A DNA stretch of 64,000 bases from Biscogniauxia marginata. Taxonomy: Eukaryota > Ascomycota > Sordariomycetes > Xylariales > Xylariaceae. The position numbers were made by a program, and so were the translations under genes. Position 1 is the first letter of the stretch, and the number at the start of each line of letters is the position of its first letter. A model generated the notes under the pieces. It did not search any database. It worked only from the letters and a program-made list of their open reading frames with translations, and was not told the DNA's origin. This document shows positions 44,811 to 55,712 of this stretch, in pieces. Where the stretch lies: NCBI GenBank assembly GCA_022695795.1, contig MU404057.1, positions 620,001 through 684,000 of the forward strand. Reading direction: 5' to 3'.

Positions 44811-46538
44811 ATGTCTCAAGAGTCTAAGATCCCTGATGTTTACGGGCCAGGAAGCTACACGGACAGGTCATTCGTGCCCGTCCCGCAGGACACCGAGCGT
44901 ATCTTCCGACTGCTAGCATCAGAAACACCAGGCTTTACTCGGGATGAGAAACTCCTTTCGAAAGTGAAGTTCACTGGGGAGGAATTCCCGGTGATTCCTG
45001 GACCTATCAAGGCCGTTTCGGTAGCGGCAGCTTTGCACGCCATGGCCGGCGTCGTTGCAGATGAAATCCTCGCAATCCGTGGCATCAAAGATGACAACCG
45101 TGAGATCATGGTCAACACAACTCATACTGCCTTCTGGCTCGGCTGTATCGCTACCGCATTCGTCGAAGGGAAAGACGTCGTCAGCCTCATCACTCAGAAT
45201 GGGTTAAAATCTCGTGTACCGGACTGGGAGCAGGGCTGGGTCGATACGCCCCTGAAGTATCGCGCCACAGGTCTCTATCCGACCGTGAACGCCGACGTCT
45301 GGTACTCCGTCCACGGCTCTATGAACGCAGTTCAGATGCTCGAGGCTCTCGGAATTAATCCCAACGAGCCAATCTCTTCAGTTGAAGAAGCCGCCGAGCA
45401 TATTACTAAGTACACTCGCAAGCTCACACCTGAGTATCTCGAGATGAATAACCTGTTGAAGGGGCTGTGTGGAAGTATCTGCTTTACCCCTAAGCAATGG
45501 AACGAGAGCACTATGGGAAAGTCACTTGCTTCGCACCCATTTGTCAACGTTAAACACCAGAAACAGGCCGTCCCCACGCCGCCTATCGCTTTCCCGCCAT
45601 TCAACCCTAACGATAAGCGTCCGCTAGCGGGTATCAAGATCGTCGAGCTGACCCGTGTAATCGCCGGACCTCAGATCGGCATGACCCTCGCCAGCTACGG
45701 CGCGGACATCATCCGGGTCAACGCGCCGCACCTCACCGACCTCGACGTCCTGCAGCTGACGCTGAACGCGGGCAAGCGCACCATCGCGATCGACCTGCGC
45801 AAGCCCGCGGACGCCGCGGCGCTGCGCGCGCTCGTCGCCGAGGCCGACGTCTTCATCCAGGGGTTCCGGCAGAACAAGATGCCGCAGCACGGCCTCGGGC
45901 TCGACGACCTGCTCTCGCTCGCGGCCGGGCGCGCCCGCGGCATCGTCTACGTCTCGGAGAACTGCTACGGCCCCGACGGGTACTACGCCGAGCGCCCCGG
46001 CTGGCAGCAGGTCGCCGACGCCGCCGCGGGCTCCGCCCACGTGACGGGCCGCGCGCTCGGCCTGCCCGGCGCCGAGGCCGTGCTCCCGTCCCTGCCCATC
46101 AGCGACATGACGACGGGCGTGGTCGGCGCGCTCGGCGCGCTCATGGCCCTGCGCGACCGCGCCACCAAGGGCGGCAGCTACTATGTCCACGCGGCGCTGA
46201 CGGCCGTCGACGCGTACGCGCTGAGGCCCGAGGTCGGGCTCTACCCGCGCGAGACCGTGCGGGAGTGCGCCGAGCGCTTCCGCTGGGGCGAGATGCGCGG
46301 CGCGCACCACGTGCTCGATCTGCTCGTGACTGTCTGGGCCGGCTGGAAGCGCGTGCTCGGCGGCTACCTCGAGGAGGACGGCGGGTGGTTCCAGTCCTTC
46401 GACGACAGCGCCTTCGGCGGCAGGCTGAGCCTCCTGAAGCCCGTTGTGAGGCTCAGCGACGAGGAGTCCACTCCCCACTGGAGGACCCCTAGCGTTCCGT
46501 ACGGCTACGAGGATGCGGTGTCGATCCGTTTCCACTGA
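44811..46538 (+). CDS. Family III CoA-transferase (CaiB/BaiF)-like protein, two-part, catalytic Asp not seen
   Basis: Intronless, 575 aa, ATG in good context (ACACC). Residues about 275-460 match the family III CoA-transferase core: GIKIVELTRVIAGPQIGMTL, ASYGADIIRVN, LNAGKRTIAIDLRKP, VFIQGFRQNKM, then the GPDGYYAERPGW loop and LPISDMTTGVVGALGALMAL. The N-terminal 230 residues look like a decayed second copy, as in other fungal two-domain members. In formyl-CoA transferase the nucleophilic Asp follows the Pro-Gly of that loop; here the loop reads RPGWQQVADAA, with Gln at or near that place. Activity is therefore doubtful, or another residue serves. Substrate unknown; racemase-like (alpha-methylacyl-CoA) relatives exist. 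The second half is far more GC-rich than the first. Confidence 0.88.
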   Translation: MSQESKIPDVYGPGSYTDRSFVPVPQDTERIFRLLASETPGFTRDEKLLSKVKFTGEEFPVIPGPIKAVSVAAALHAMAGVVADEILAIRGIKDDNREIMVNTTHTAFWLGCIATAFVEGKDVVSLITQNGLKSRVPDWEQGWVDTPLKYRATGLYPTVNADVWYSVHGSMNAVQMLEALGINPNEPISSVEEAAEHITKYTRKLTPEYLEMNNLLKGLCGSICFTPKQWNESTMGKSLASHPFVNVKHQKQAVPTPPIAFPPFNPNDKRPLAGIKIVELTRVIAGPQIGMTLASYGADIIRVNAPHLTDLDVLQLTLNAGKRTIAIDLRKPADAAALRALVAEADVFIQGFRQNKMPQHGLGLDDLLSLAAGRARGIVYVSENCYGPDGYYAERPGWQQVADAAAGSAHVTGRALGLPGAEAVLPSLPISDMTTGVVGALGALMALRDRATKGGSYYVHAALTAVDAYALRPEVGLYPRETVRECAERFRWGEMRGAHHVLDLLVTVWAGWKRVLGGYLEEDGGWFQSFDDSAFGGRLSLLKPVVRLSDEESTPHWRTPSVPYGYEDAVSIRFH

Positions 46539-47703
46539 AAAAATATTTCCGTTGTGTCGTTTTTCGGCAGTTATGATTTGTTATTACGCTTGGGCATGAT
46601 ATATTCTAGAGGAGATTCCACACGCTTTACATAGAGGCAGAGTTTATAGACTAACGTTACGGAAGCAATACATATGAGGATAGGTTGGAGTTTCAATATT
46701 CATAACGTATTCTTTTCGTCGCGCTCGTGGCTTTGCTCCTATAGTCTAAGTCTCCCTTTCGTGTTGCATATATTTTGATGTAGTCAAACCATCACGTCAA
46801 AGCGTGGAAGTTGAAAGTGAATATTACTATGGGATAGTACTTCCAGAACCAAATTTCTCCATCAAAAGTCAATTAGGAAATCCATTATGTCTGTCTGTAC
46901 ACCTGAATCACATTGCTCACATTTTCATTCTCGTGGTCTCTTTTGAAAACGACTACCTAGTCTACGTCTAGTTTCACTTACCGAACGACGGACAAGCAAA
47001 AGTTAAACTTAACTTGTAAATTCACCATATCTCCTACATGAGGGTCGCCTCACAGCTACCTTGCATCTTTATCAGCTTACACGGATGATTTTGGGCCGTT
47101 GAGTCTTTTAGGTTAAATCTCCATTTGGTTATCATAGCTCAAGTAGCCCACGATAATACTTGCATGAACTATTTCAGCTACACTTTCTGCGAAGTATTAA
47201 GAGATATCCTCAGAAAATGAGCTCTACAGCTAAGGGAACATCATCGGCTATAAGTCAAGACTCCATATATTAATTGGTCAAATGACCTTAACAATCAATA
47301 TAGTTTTCAAGACGATAAACCTGGAAATTTAAAGAGAGGACATGTAGCATAGGGTAAGATTGGCTGATCCAATATTAAAAATGCAAACCTGTTATATTGT
47401 ATATGGGGTAGCAGACACCTGAAACGTCCAGACGCACTCGTATACTTGTGCTCTGCACCAATTTCAAGGGCAGTTTGGAGAAGGGAGGGAGTAGCTCACT
47501 ATGTCAATATCTATAAATATTAATTGCCTTCTGTTCGCGACACGACCCTGCCACGAACTCTGAGCTATCTGTCCTCTGTCGGCAGTTATGTCTAACTTTC
47601 GCTAAGGCTGCCCGGGGCTCTGGGACAGCCGCGGAGCGTCGTATTACCCCAGGTTCTTTTGCATTCTCGGCTAAGTAGGAAAGCCCGGTTGTCAGCGCGG
47701 GGA
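46539..47703. other. Intergenic, nothing recognised
   Basis: AT-rich 3' flank of the CoA-transferase-like gene leading into the promoter of the GMC dehydrogenase gene. No gene or repeat supported. Confidence 0.5.
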
Positions 47704-47721
47704 CGTCCACTTGGGTGGACG
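47704..47721. promoter_or_regulatory. Inverted repeat upstream of the GMC dehydrogenase gene
   Basis: CGTCCAC and GTGGACG with a 4-base spacer, about 315 bases before the ATG at 48035. Possible operator for a dimeric regulator; no family assigned. Confidence 0.3.
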
Positions 47722-48034
47722 ATAACGACTGCGGCTAATTGGAACTGATGAAAAGGAGTCAGAACTTGCTCGACCCCCGACCCCTATTTGGTATGGGCCG
47801 CTGAGTGTAGGGGCACCTCGTCTTGGGACAGTGAATTATTGGACACAGAGAAAGCTCAGCTGTGGTTCTAGGCTTTAGGATATGGAACATGTCTCTACAT
47901 AATTGCTATCTGATACCGGCTGGAGAATGCAGGGGAGTAGGCCAGCTTAAATTCTTCCCCTGCCCCCATAGACTGCGTTCCATGCTATGATCTAGCTCCG
48001 GATCTCTTGAGAATACTGGCTCCTCTCTGCAAAG

Positions 48035-50250
48035 ATGAACGGCCTTCGACACGTGGGCGCTGCTACAATAGCAGCCTTGATATGTAAGCCAGCTTCTGAA
48101 GTTGGAAGAATGCATTAACGATGAATATATGCTAACGGGATCCTAGTTCTTCGTTCATGTGCTGCGCTCCCAAACATAGCCTTGGCACCGCCTCCGGCTG
48201 TCTGCTCTAATTTCACCTCCGACCAGACATGGGACTATATCATCGTCGGCTCGGGAGCAGGGGGCATTCCCGTCGCTGACCGGCTCTCCGAAGCAGGCCA
48301 TACCGTGCTGCTCCTCGAGAAAGGTCCGCCGTCGACCAACCAGTGGGGCGGGACAATGAAGCCCGACTGGTTGAACACATCGGCGCTTACACGCTTCGAC
48401 GTCCCGGGACTGGCCAACCAGATCTGGCACGACCCGACGGGCGTCATCTGCACGGATGTGGACCAGATGGCCGGGTGCGTGCTCGGCGGCGGGACTGCCG
48501 TGAACTCGGGGCTCTGGTGGAAGCCGCACCCGGCGGACTGGGACTACACCTGGCCGGAGGGGTGGAAGAGCGGCGACGTGGCGCCCGCGCTCGAGAGGCT
48601 GTTCGAGCGGATTCCCGGCACGACGACGCCGAGCACCGACGGCAAGCTCTACCTGCAGCAGGGATTCGAGACCCTGACCTCGGGCCTGAGGGCGAGCGGC
48701 TGGGAGTTCATCGTGCCGAACGACCACCCCGACCAGAAGAACCTGACCTTCGGGCACAGCACGCACATGTTCGCCAACGGCGAGAGGGGCGGCCCGCTGG
48801 CGACGTACCTGGTCAGTGCGAGCCAGCGCGAGGAGTTCACGCTGTGGATGAACACCACGGCGAGGAGGGTCGTCCGGGAGGGCGGCCACGCTACGGGCGT
48901 CGAGATCGAGTGCAGCCCAGGTGCAACAGGCCACGCAGGTGTGGTGTCGGTTACGCCTGGGACCGGGCGAGTGATTTTATCCGCGGGCGCCTTCGGCACC
49001 GCCAAGCTCCTCTTTAGAAGTACGGGTGCTTACCTCACCTCTGATGTTTAGGGCCGGCTGACTGAGATTACAAGGTGGTATTGGTCCAAAGGACCAACTC
49101 GATGTGGTGAAGAATTCAACCGATGGGGCAACAATGATATCGCAAGACTCTTGGATCAATCTCCCGGTGGGCTATAACTTGAACGACCACGTTGGTGTAA
49201 GTGTCCCCTTCATGTTAATATATTCACATTGTCATGGTGCTAACCTCGCGGGTTAGACTGATATAGAAATTGCGCATCCTGACATTGTCTTCTACGATTT
49301 CTATGGGGCATGGGACGAACCTATATTAAGCGACACAGAGATATACTTAAGTACGATATTTCTGAGTTTTTGAAGCTGGATCTAATATGTTCATAGAGAA
49401 TAGGACCGGGATATTGGCTCAGGCAGCACCAAACCTTGGGCCTATCGTAAGCTATATAATACCCTTCATTGATAGCATGATCAACATATTGACGATACCA
49501 TAGTTCTGGGAGATTATTCGAGGCGCAGATGGGATAGATCGACACCTACATTGGCAAGCGCGAGTCGAGGGTTCAAAGAACAGTAAGTTGATGATACCAC
49601 TCCCTCTCTGAGACAATATAAGCAAGTTGTTAGGCCAGATACTGACTCCAGGTAGCGTCGATGACCATTACTCAGTACTTAGGCACTGGGTCACAGTCGC
49701 GAGGTCGAATGACGATCGGGAAGACGCTGAATACACGGGTATCAACTGCACCGTATCTTCATAACGACGATGATAGAGCGGCTGTGATTAAGGGCCTCGA
49801 GAATGTCCGAAAGTACTTCGCGCCCATCGCGAACCTGACATGGGTTCATCCAGCCTCCAACCAGACGGCCGAACAGTTCGTCGACTCCGTGAGTGAGCCC
49901 CCAGCCCCACACCGTGATGGCGCAAAATAAGTAGAGGTACCTAGCGTGAGCTAATATTCGTGAAGATCCCCGCAACGCCGGCGATGCGTTGTTCGAACCA
50001 CTGGATCGGAACGGCCAAGATAGGTCTCGACGATGGGAGAGAGGAGAACGGCACCGCGGTCGTCGATACCGACACCAAGGTCTACGGCACAGACAATCTC
50101 TTCGTGGTGGACGCGTCGATTTTCCCCGGGATGATGACGGGAAATCCGTCTGCCATGATCGTGACGGCCGCAGAGCACGCGGCGAAGAAGATACTAGCGC
50201 TCGAACCACCAAAAAGAAGGAGGGAGGCGGAGATTGCGATTAGAGGGTAG
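48035..50250 (+). CDS. Secreted GMC oxidoreductase, cellobiose-dehydrogenase flavodomain type
   Basis: Eight exons: 48035-48083, 48147-49019, 49075-49196, 49257-49350, 49397-49446, 49504-49582, 49656-49888 and 49966-50250, 594 aa, all phases consistent. Residues 1-24 are a signal peptide (core ATIAALIFLRSCAAL, cleavage near ALP). FAD-binding: YIIVGSGAGGIPVADRLSEA and LLEKG; GMC signature near GCVLGGGTAVNSGLWW. C-terminal catalytic His in HWIGTAKIG and partner Asn in GNPSAMIVTAAEH. The sequence resembles the dehydrogenase half of CDH (AA3_1) without the cytochrome domain or a cellulose-binding module. Likely an extracellular sugar/alcohol dehydrogenase, possibly feeding electrons to LPMOs or quinones. 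The exon 7 acceptor is the second AG of CAGGTAG, the only one in frame. Confidence 0.93.
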
Positions 50251-50839
50251 AAAATCGCTTAAAATATATCGAGGAAACAGGGTTTATATACTTGAGCATC
50301 CCTCTCCCCTAAACTCGAAGGCTATGGCCTGTCCTATTGGCTTGACTGTTAAAGAGAGCCTAGTGCAGACGTATAAGTGTTTCAACAAGATTGCTGTGAT
50401 ACAGAATACTATAGTGATGAGCTCCTTACCTCGATTGACATGATCATTGCCTTCTTTATGAATTAACGACCGGGCACGGCGATTTCATAATAGGGAGCAG
50501 CAAGTTAAAAGAACGACAGAGTTTGAACCACTAGACTCAAGTGTTTTATCTATTCACAGGCATCCTTGTTGTTTAAGTGTCTTACAATTAAACCATAGGC
50601 ATCGAAAAAGTTTATGCTTATAAGACTATTATTTAAGTTAACTAACTAGTTATTAATCTATCATTGATAATAACTTACTAACAAGGGAATCCTTATCATC
50701 CATCATCCTTATACTTCAAGCTCGAGTTGTAAAACGTGAGCGAAACTTGGAACTAAGAAATATCGGGAGTGAAGAAAAAAAAACATATAAGAAGAAACAA
50801 GGTAAAAATTAGAAACGTAGAACCAACCACTGATAAAAG
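50251..50839. other. Intergenic, nothing recognised
   Basis: AT-rich spacer between the GMC gene and the tRNA-Glu terminator. No gene supported. Confidence 0.5.
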
Positions 50840-50843
50840 AAAA
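50840..50843 (-). terminator. Pol III terminator of tRNA-Glu
   Basis: Four T on the minus strand 12 bases past the tRNA 3' end, the minimal RNA polymerase III stop. Confidence 0.5.
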
Positions 50844-50854
50844 GGGTATCAAAT

Positions 50855-50926
50855 CTCCCACGCGGGGAATCGAACCCCGAGCTCCGCGGTGAAAACGCGG
50901 TATGTTAGCCGTTACACTACATGGGA
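50855..50926 (-). tRNA. tRNA-Glu (anticodon UUC)
   Basis: 72 nt including the discriminator G; no intron. Acceptor TCCCATG pairs with CGTGGGA (one G-U), D arm GTGT/ACAT, anticodon stem CCGCG/CGCGG with loop TTTTCAC (anticodon TTC), T arm CGGGG-TTCGATT-CCCCG. This is a complete cloverleaf and close to the standard fungal tRNA-Glu. Confidence 0.96.
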
Positions 50927-51698
50927 CATCCAGTAAGGTTTGAGGTTAACTGTGGAACCCGTTGGTTTTATCGCGCTTATTATAGCCTATAGTGAAGGTT
51001 AAAAGAAGGCTGTGGGCTGATCTGGTGCGGGTGAAGTGGACGAACTGAAAGAACGGGAGAGCCCGGAGACTCAGGTTAGGCACCTAAGCTGGCCGCCTAC
51101 GTTGTGGTGGGACAATGGCTTTGGGGGCTTGTAATTTATAGACAACCGGTCCCGACGGTATGGTTGACAAGAAACTAGACTACTGATTTAGCGCAGGGTT
51201 GCTAGGTAGGTAGGTACCTAGAAATTGTAGATAGAACAATTTAGCTAAACTACATAATGTTGTTGCTAATTCGTGAGGGAAGATGAATAAAAAAGATGAT
51301 GAATTAAATGAGTTAACTTAATTCGATGTAGGCGATGCAGGCGTGGACATTAGTGAGAGACCGGACATGCTAAAAGGAAACAGCATGAAGGTAGGCGCTT
51401 TCCAACCAACTCCGTCCGTATGGAAAACGACGTCATCGCAAACGCTATTTGACATGTCACGTTGGGAAGCTGCCTAACCTAAGGTACCTCGGTTACACGC
51501 ATATCAACGTAAGAACAGCCCTCCATGGACGCCCACGTACTCTCATTATTCCACTAAAGCAGGTACAGCGGCTGACCTATTGCATACTTGCACGACCTAG
51601 GAAGTGCCTCTAGCTGAGCACCTTCATGTTAGCCAACTTGCACATACCAATGGGTTGTGTGTCTTGCCCATTTTAAATCAATACCTTTCCCCTCCCCC
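50927..51698. other. Intergenic, nothing recognised
   Basis: 5' side of the tRNA-Glu gene and promoter of the Nudix gene. Contains the step-like GGTAGGTAGGTACCTAG at about 51205-51222. No gene supported. Confidence 0.5.
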
Positions 51699-52837
51699 AT
51701 GCTCTTGCGGCCAGCCCTCCCGGGCATCAATCCTCATCCAAGACCACTAAACGCAAGCCTGAGTGAGATCACACGCTTCACAATTAGACAGACAACTACC
51801 AGGCCCCGAACATATACCATCGCGGGTATCACCCCTATCGTCCGCAGAATGACCACCATCACTCTCAAGTCGCCTCCGGTGGAGGTGACTCTGCCCGAGG
51901 GCCTAACGGAGGAGAAACTCTTAGCCTTCGCCCCCTTCAACGTGAGTCCCTCTCCTGAAAACATATATATATCATAAACTAAACAACCCCCCTTCCTAAG
52001 AACTGGCTCCGCACCCTCACGCGCTCGCTCTCCCTGCAGGCCACGCAGCCCGCGCACCCCTTCCACGCGGACCCGTACGCGCTGCGCTCCGTGGCGGTGC
52101 AGAGCTACGACCTCTTCGGCGGGTCGCGGGTCGGCTTCCTCAAGCTCCGGGCCGACGTGTCGAACGGGGCCGGCGAGGCGCTCCCGGGCGCCGTGTTCCT
52201 GCGCGGGGCCAGCGTCGCCATGCTCATCATGCTGATCCCCGAGGGCGGCGGCAACGACAACGACAACGACAACGTGCCGCTGGCCTCGTCCGCGGGCGTG
52301 GGCGGGAGCGCCAAGGTCTCGAGGGAGGAGGAGGAGCGCTACGTGCTGCTGACGGTGCAGCCGCGCGTGCCCGCCGGCAGCCTGTCCTTCGTCGAGCTGC
52401 CCGCCGGCATGGTCGACGAGGGCGGCAGCGACTCGTCGTCGCACGGCGCCGCCACGTTCGCCGGCGCCGCCGCCCGCGAGATCGAGGAGGAGCTCGGGCT
52501 CACCATCTCGACCGAGCAGCTCACCTGTCTGAGCTCGCTCGCCGCCACCCCGGCCACCGCCGTCGAGAAGGAGGAGGACGAGGGCCTGCCCTGGGCCATG
52601 TACCCCTCGGCCGGCGGGTGCGACGAGTACGTGCCCATCTACATGCACGAGCGCCGCGTCCCGCGCGCCCAGCTCGCCGAGTGGACGGGCCGGCTCACGG
52701 GCCTGCGCGAGCACGGCGAGAGGATCACGCTCCGCCTCGTGCCCCTGCGCGACCTCTGGCGCGAGGGCGCCCGCGACGCCAAGTGCCTTGCCGCGCTGGC
52801 GCTGTGGGAGGGGCTGCGGCGCGAGGGCAAGCTCTGA
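51699..52837 (+). CDS. Nudix hydrolase, ADP-sugar pyrophosphatase type
   Basis: Two exons, 51699-51941 and 52001-52837, 359 aa, with a 59-base intron in phase 0 (GTGAGT donor, CTAAG acceptor). SYDLFGGSRVGFLKLRADVS and FLRGASVAMLIMLIP lead to the Nudix box: GMVDEGG, then REIEEELGL after an insert of about 14 residues, so the metal-binding REXXEE core is intact. This resembles fungal YSA1-type enzymes that hydrolyse ADP-ribose and other nucleotide sugars. The region before MTTITLKSPP (ATG at 51849) is Arg/Thr-rich without acidic residues at its start, so the longer form could be mitochondrial and the shorter one cytosolic. An NDNDND repeat and acidic inserts are local expansions. Confidence 0.9.
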
Positions 52838-53090
52838 AGTAGTTGACTTGAAGGAGTTGCCATTTTTTCCCTTCCTGTCTTTATCACAAGTGTATGTGGT
52901 TTATGTACGGATAAATGGATGGGATATATATTTACTTTAATTGCTCTAGCGTTTCTTTTATCGTATGCAATGGTTACGATGCCTCACTTAAGTCCACTCT
53001 ATCCATCAAACTTGGAATTTAACCGGGAGATGCGCCATTCATAGTTTTTATTCAAGTTCATACAAGAAATCCTTCTTCTTGAATACCTAC

Positions 53091-54805
53091 TTATCTATAT
53101 TTTTCGTACTTGGCCGTCTCTTTCAGTAGCGCCTCGACCTTCTCCGTGGTGGCGGCATCGTACACCTCCTCGGGTGTCTTGTCCCCACGCAGCACCTCCT
53201 TGTCGTGCCTCGCCGCCTCCTCTTTGGTCATGCACACGAGGTCTTCAAGTTTGATGTTCGACGACTTCTGCTCGTTAGGCTCCTCGCCTATGCGGATCAG
53301 CGTGGTGCTCGTCGGCTTCCGCCACCGCACCAGCGTCAGCCGTGTCGTGAGTCCTGTGATGGCGCTCCGGCCCTTGAATATCTCCTCGACGAGGAACGCC
53401 ATATCCCCCGTCGTGATCGGTACCTTCAGCCCCAGCGTGATGCTCGGGTCGCCACCCGTCATGTGTCGGAGGATCTTCTCCTCGCCCCCCTGGACGGCGG
53501 CAAGTAGGCTCTCGTACATCTTCTCCCTACCTTTCGCGGGGACGTAATCGTGAGGGTATCCTGCACAAGTAATTAGACAATGACCCAATCGAACTATCAT
53601 AATCGCGGCGAATTAAATACCCGTGATGGAGAGAATAATGTGGTTAGCGACCGTGTAACCAAAGACTGCCGGCATCGTGCCTAGGACCGGTAATATCCGG
53701 ACACGGAAATCCGGCAGCACGCCTAGGTCGCCCACTTGCCCCTTATGGAACTCTTCCTCGGGCAGAGGCAGCAGCTCGGCCTTACCCTCTCCCGTTTTCT
53801 CCGTCGAGTACACCGTCGGTATGCCCTTCGTGATGCCCAGCAACTTCAGCCGCCTGCGCGTCGACCGCGATAGCCCGTCATCGGTGCTGGTACCAATGTC
53901 GCCGACGACGATACGAGTAGGATCGCTCTTACACCCTGCGCCCATGGACGAGATGACCGGCAGCTCATGGTCGTGGCAGTACTTGAGTAGCGCGACCTTA
54001 GTGTCGATATTGTCGATCGCATCAACGACGTAGTCCGGCCTCCGACCCGCGCCCGCATCTGCACCTTCTCCTATCCACGGCTCTAGCAGCCGGTCCGCGG
54101 CCTGGTCCCAGAATTTCTCGAGCCGCAAGTCGAAGTGTACCCAAGGTGTAATGGCGAGCAGTCGGCGACGCAAGCATTGGACCTTCGGGGAGCCGACATC
54201 CGCCAGGGTGGCCACGGCGTGTCGGTTCAGAGAGCTCAGGGTCACCTGGTCGAAGTCGATAAGGCGGACGCGCGAGACGCCCGATCGCGCAAGCGCCGCG
54301 GCGCAGTGCGAGCCCACGCCCCCACAGCCGACGACGACTACAAAGGCGTCCCGTAGCTTGCCCAGACCCGCGGGCGTCAGAAACACTCGGTTCCGCGCGA
54401 GCTGCTCGAGGATCAACTCGTCATCGTAGTCGCCCGCCTGCGCGCGCCGCGCAAGGGCGGCGTTGCGCAGATCTTCCTTATCCTCTTGGGAGAGGGAGGC
54501 ACCGCCGCGTCCACCAAGACCGTTGGGCTACCTTGCGCTGGTCAGCAAGTTCAGTTCCAGGTCTAAGTAGTGCGAGGTCGAAATCTCCGGGGGGTCGGTC
54601 CGAGCAAGATAAGGTTACGCACATCGTGATCCCCGTTTGTGAGAGAGGGGATAGAACCCTTAAGCTGGTGGATGCGCTCCGCGTGCTGCAGGCGCTGGTA
54701 CCCCAGGATAGCTGTCGCGACGATAGCGCCAGATGCGAGGGCCGTGGCGGCGAGCTGGACCTGGTGGCTCGAGGAGGCCCGCTCGAGGAAAGATGATGGT
54801 GCCAT
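53091..54805 (-). CDS. tRNA threonylcarbamoyladenosine dehydratase (Tcd1/Tcd2, CsdL/TcdA-like)
   Basis: Three exons: 54805-54623, 54527-53621 and 53560-53091, 519 aa. The E1-like ThiF/MoeB adenylation domain has GCGGVGSHCAAALARSGV, IDFDQVTLSSLNRH and VDAIDNIDTKVALLKYC. MGAGCKSDPTRI and the FHKGQVGDLGVLPDFRVRIL region are typical of TcdA homologues. It cyclises t6A37 to ct6A in ANN-decoding tRNAs using ATP. Residues about 18-40 are hydrophobic (VQLAATALASGAIVATAIL), matching the outer-mitochondrial-membrane anchor of the yeast enzymes. An in-frame GTG upstream (54826) was passed over for the first ATG. The first intron donor GTGCGT is less certain than the rest. Confidence 0.93.
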
Positions 54806-55712
54806 GCTGGGCAAGTCTGCTACCACCCACGGGGCCGACCTTATTTTCGTCTCTTCCGTGCGTCTCTACGGTGAATGTTTTCTGGTGAGGCAACGGTAGC
54901 CGAGACGCATCGTCACTATGAAATCAGACGATGTTCAACCGTTGTCGTGTCTCTAGTCGTTTTAGACGTCGATTCGACCAAGAGGAAAATGGACGCAGAA
55001 AATATTTTGCCGCAAGTCGGACAACGAATAGGAAGTTCCCGAGAAAATGACGAAATTATTAAAACAGCTGAAGACTCAAGGACGCTAGACCTTAGCGTTC
55101 CAAGCCGCTGTATTCGTTCCACATTACACAAGCCTCCACTGGGATTCTACCAATCACGTATGTCAGTTGGCGTTTTTAGCACTGGCCATAGCTTCTCGCA
55201 TCTCAGCGCTAAGTTTTAGACCACGACTTACAAGAAGTTCACAGCGAATCTGTGATCGGGACAAGACTTGACTTCTCTCTATTCTATCCTACGTGTATAT
55301 TTGATGTACAAAAGCTGTCCAGCTCAACATATTAACTTCCGCTATACCCTTAAATGCAACTATTCTCCAAGCAAGTAACGGTGTCACGATAAGAGTTATC
55401 TTCTTCAACATCGACTCTCATGTTTCTTTAACATGCTCTCCTTCTAAGTACCTACGGCTTGTTGCCGAACTACAAGCAACAGAGCCCAAGCTGTGCCGTA
55501 GAAACAGCAAGGTATTACATAAAGTCTTCCATTATGCTTCAACTATGTGTATATTATCACCGTTGGGGCGTGCCATCTTGTCCCGTCTTGTCCCGTCTTG
55601 ATGTAATTCGAGCCGGACCGAAGAGGGGAGGGACGAAAAGGAAGAAAGGCAGAAGGCGAGTTCATGATGATCGAATGTTGGTTATATTTTTTTCTCTCCT
55701 CCGTGGCAGCTT
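54806..55712. other. Intergenic, nothing recognised
   Basis: Promoter of the dehydratase gene and 3' flank of the carbonic anhydrase gene. TCTTGTCCCG is directly repeated at about 55576-55596. No supported gene. Confidence 0.5.

Noticed and set aside
45624..46535. 303-codon frame on the minus strand opposite the CoA-transferase-like gene
   Set aside because: Shadow of a GC-rich gene; low-complexity Ala/Gly/Arg/Val protein with no motif.
48155..48934. 259-codon minus-strand frame opposite the GMC gene
   Set aside because: Mirror of a GC-rich exon; no conserved sequence.
38473..51698. Idea of a secondary-metabolite cluster (FAD oxidase, CoA-transferase, GMC dehydrogenase)
   Set aside because: No core synthase, regulator or transporter lies among them, spacers are long and orientations differ.
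51734..52714. 326-codon minus-strand frame opposite the Nudix gene
   Set aside because: Same GC shadow effect; the plus frame has the Nudix box and a clean intron.
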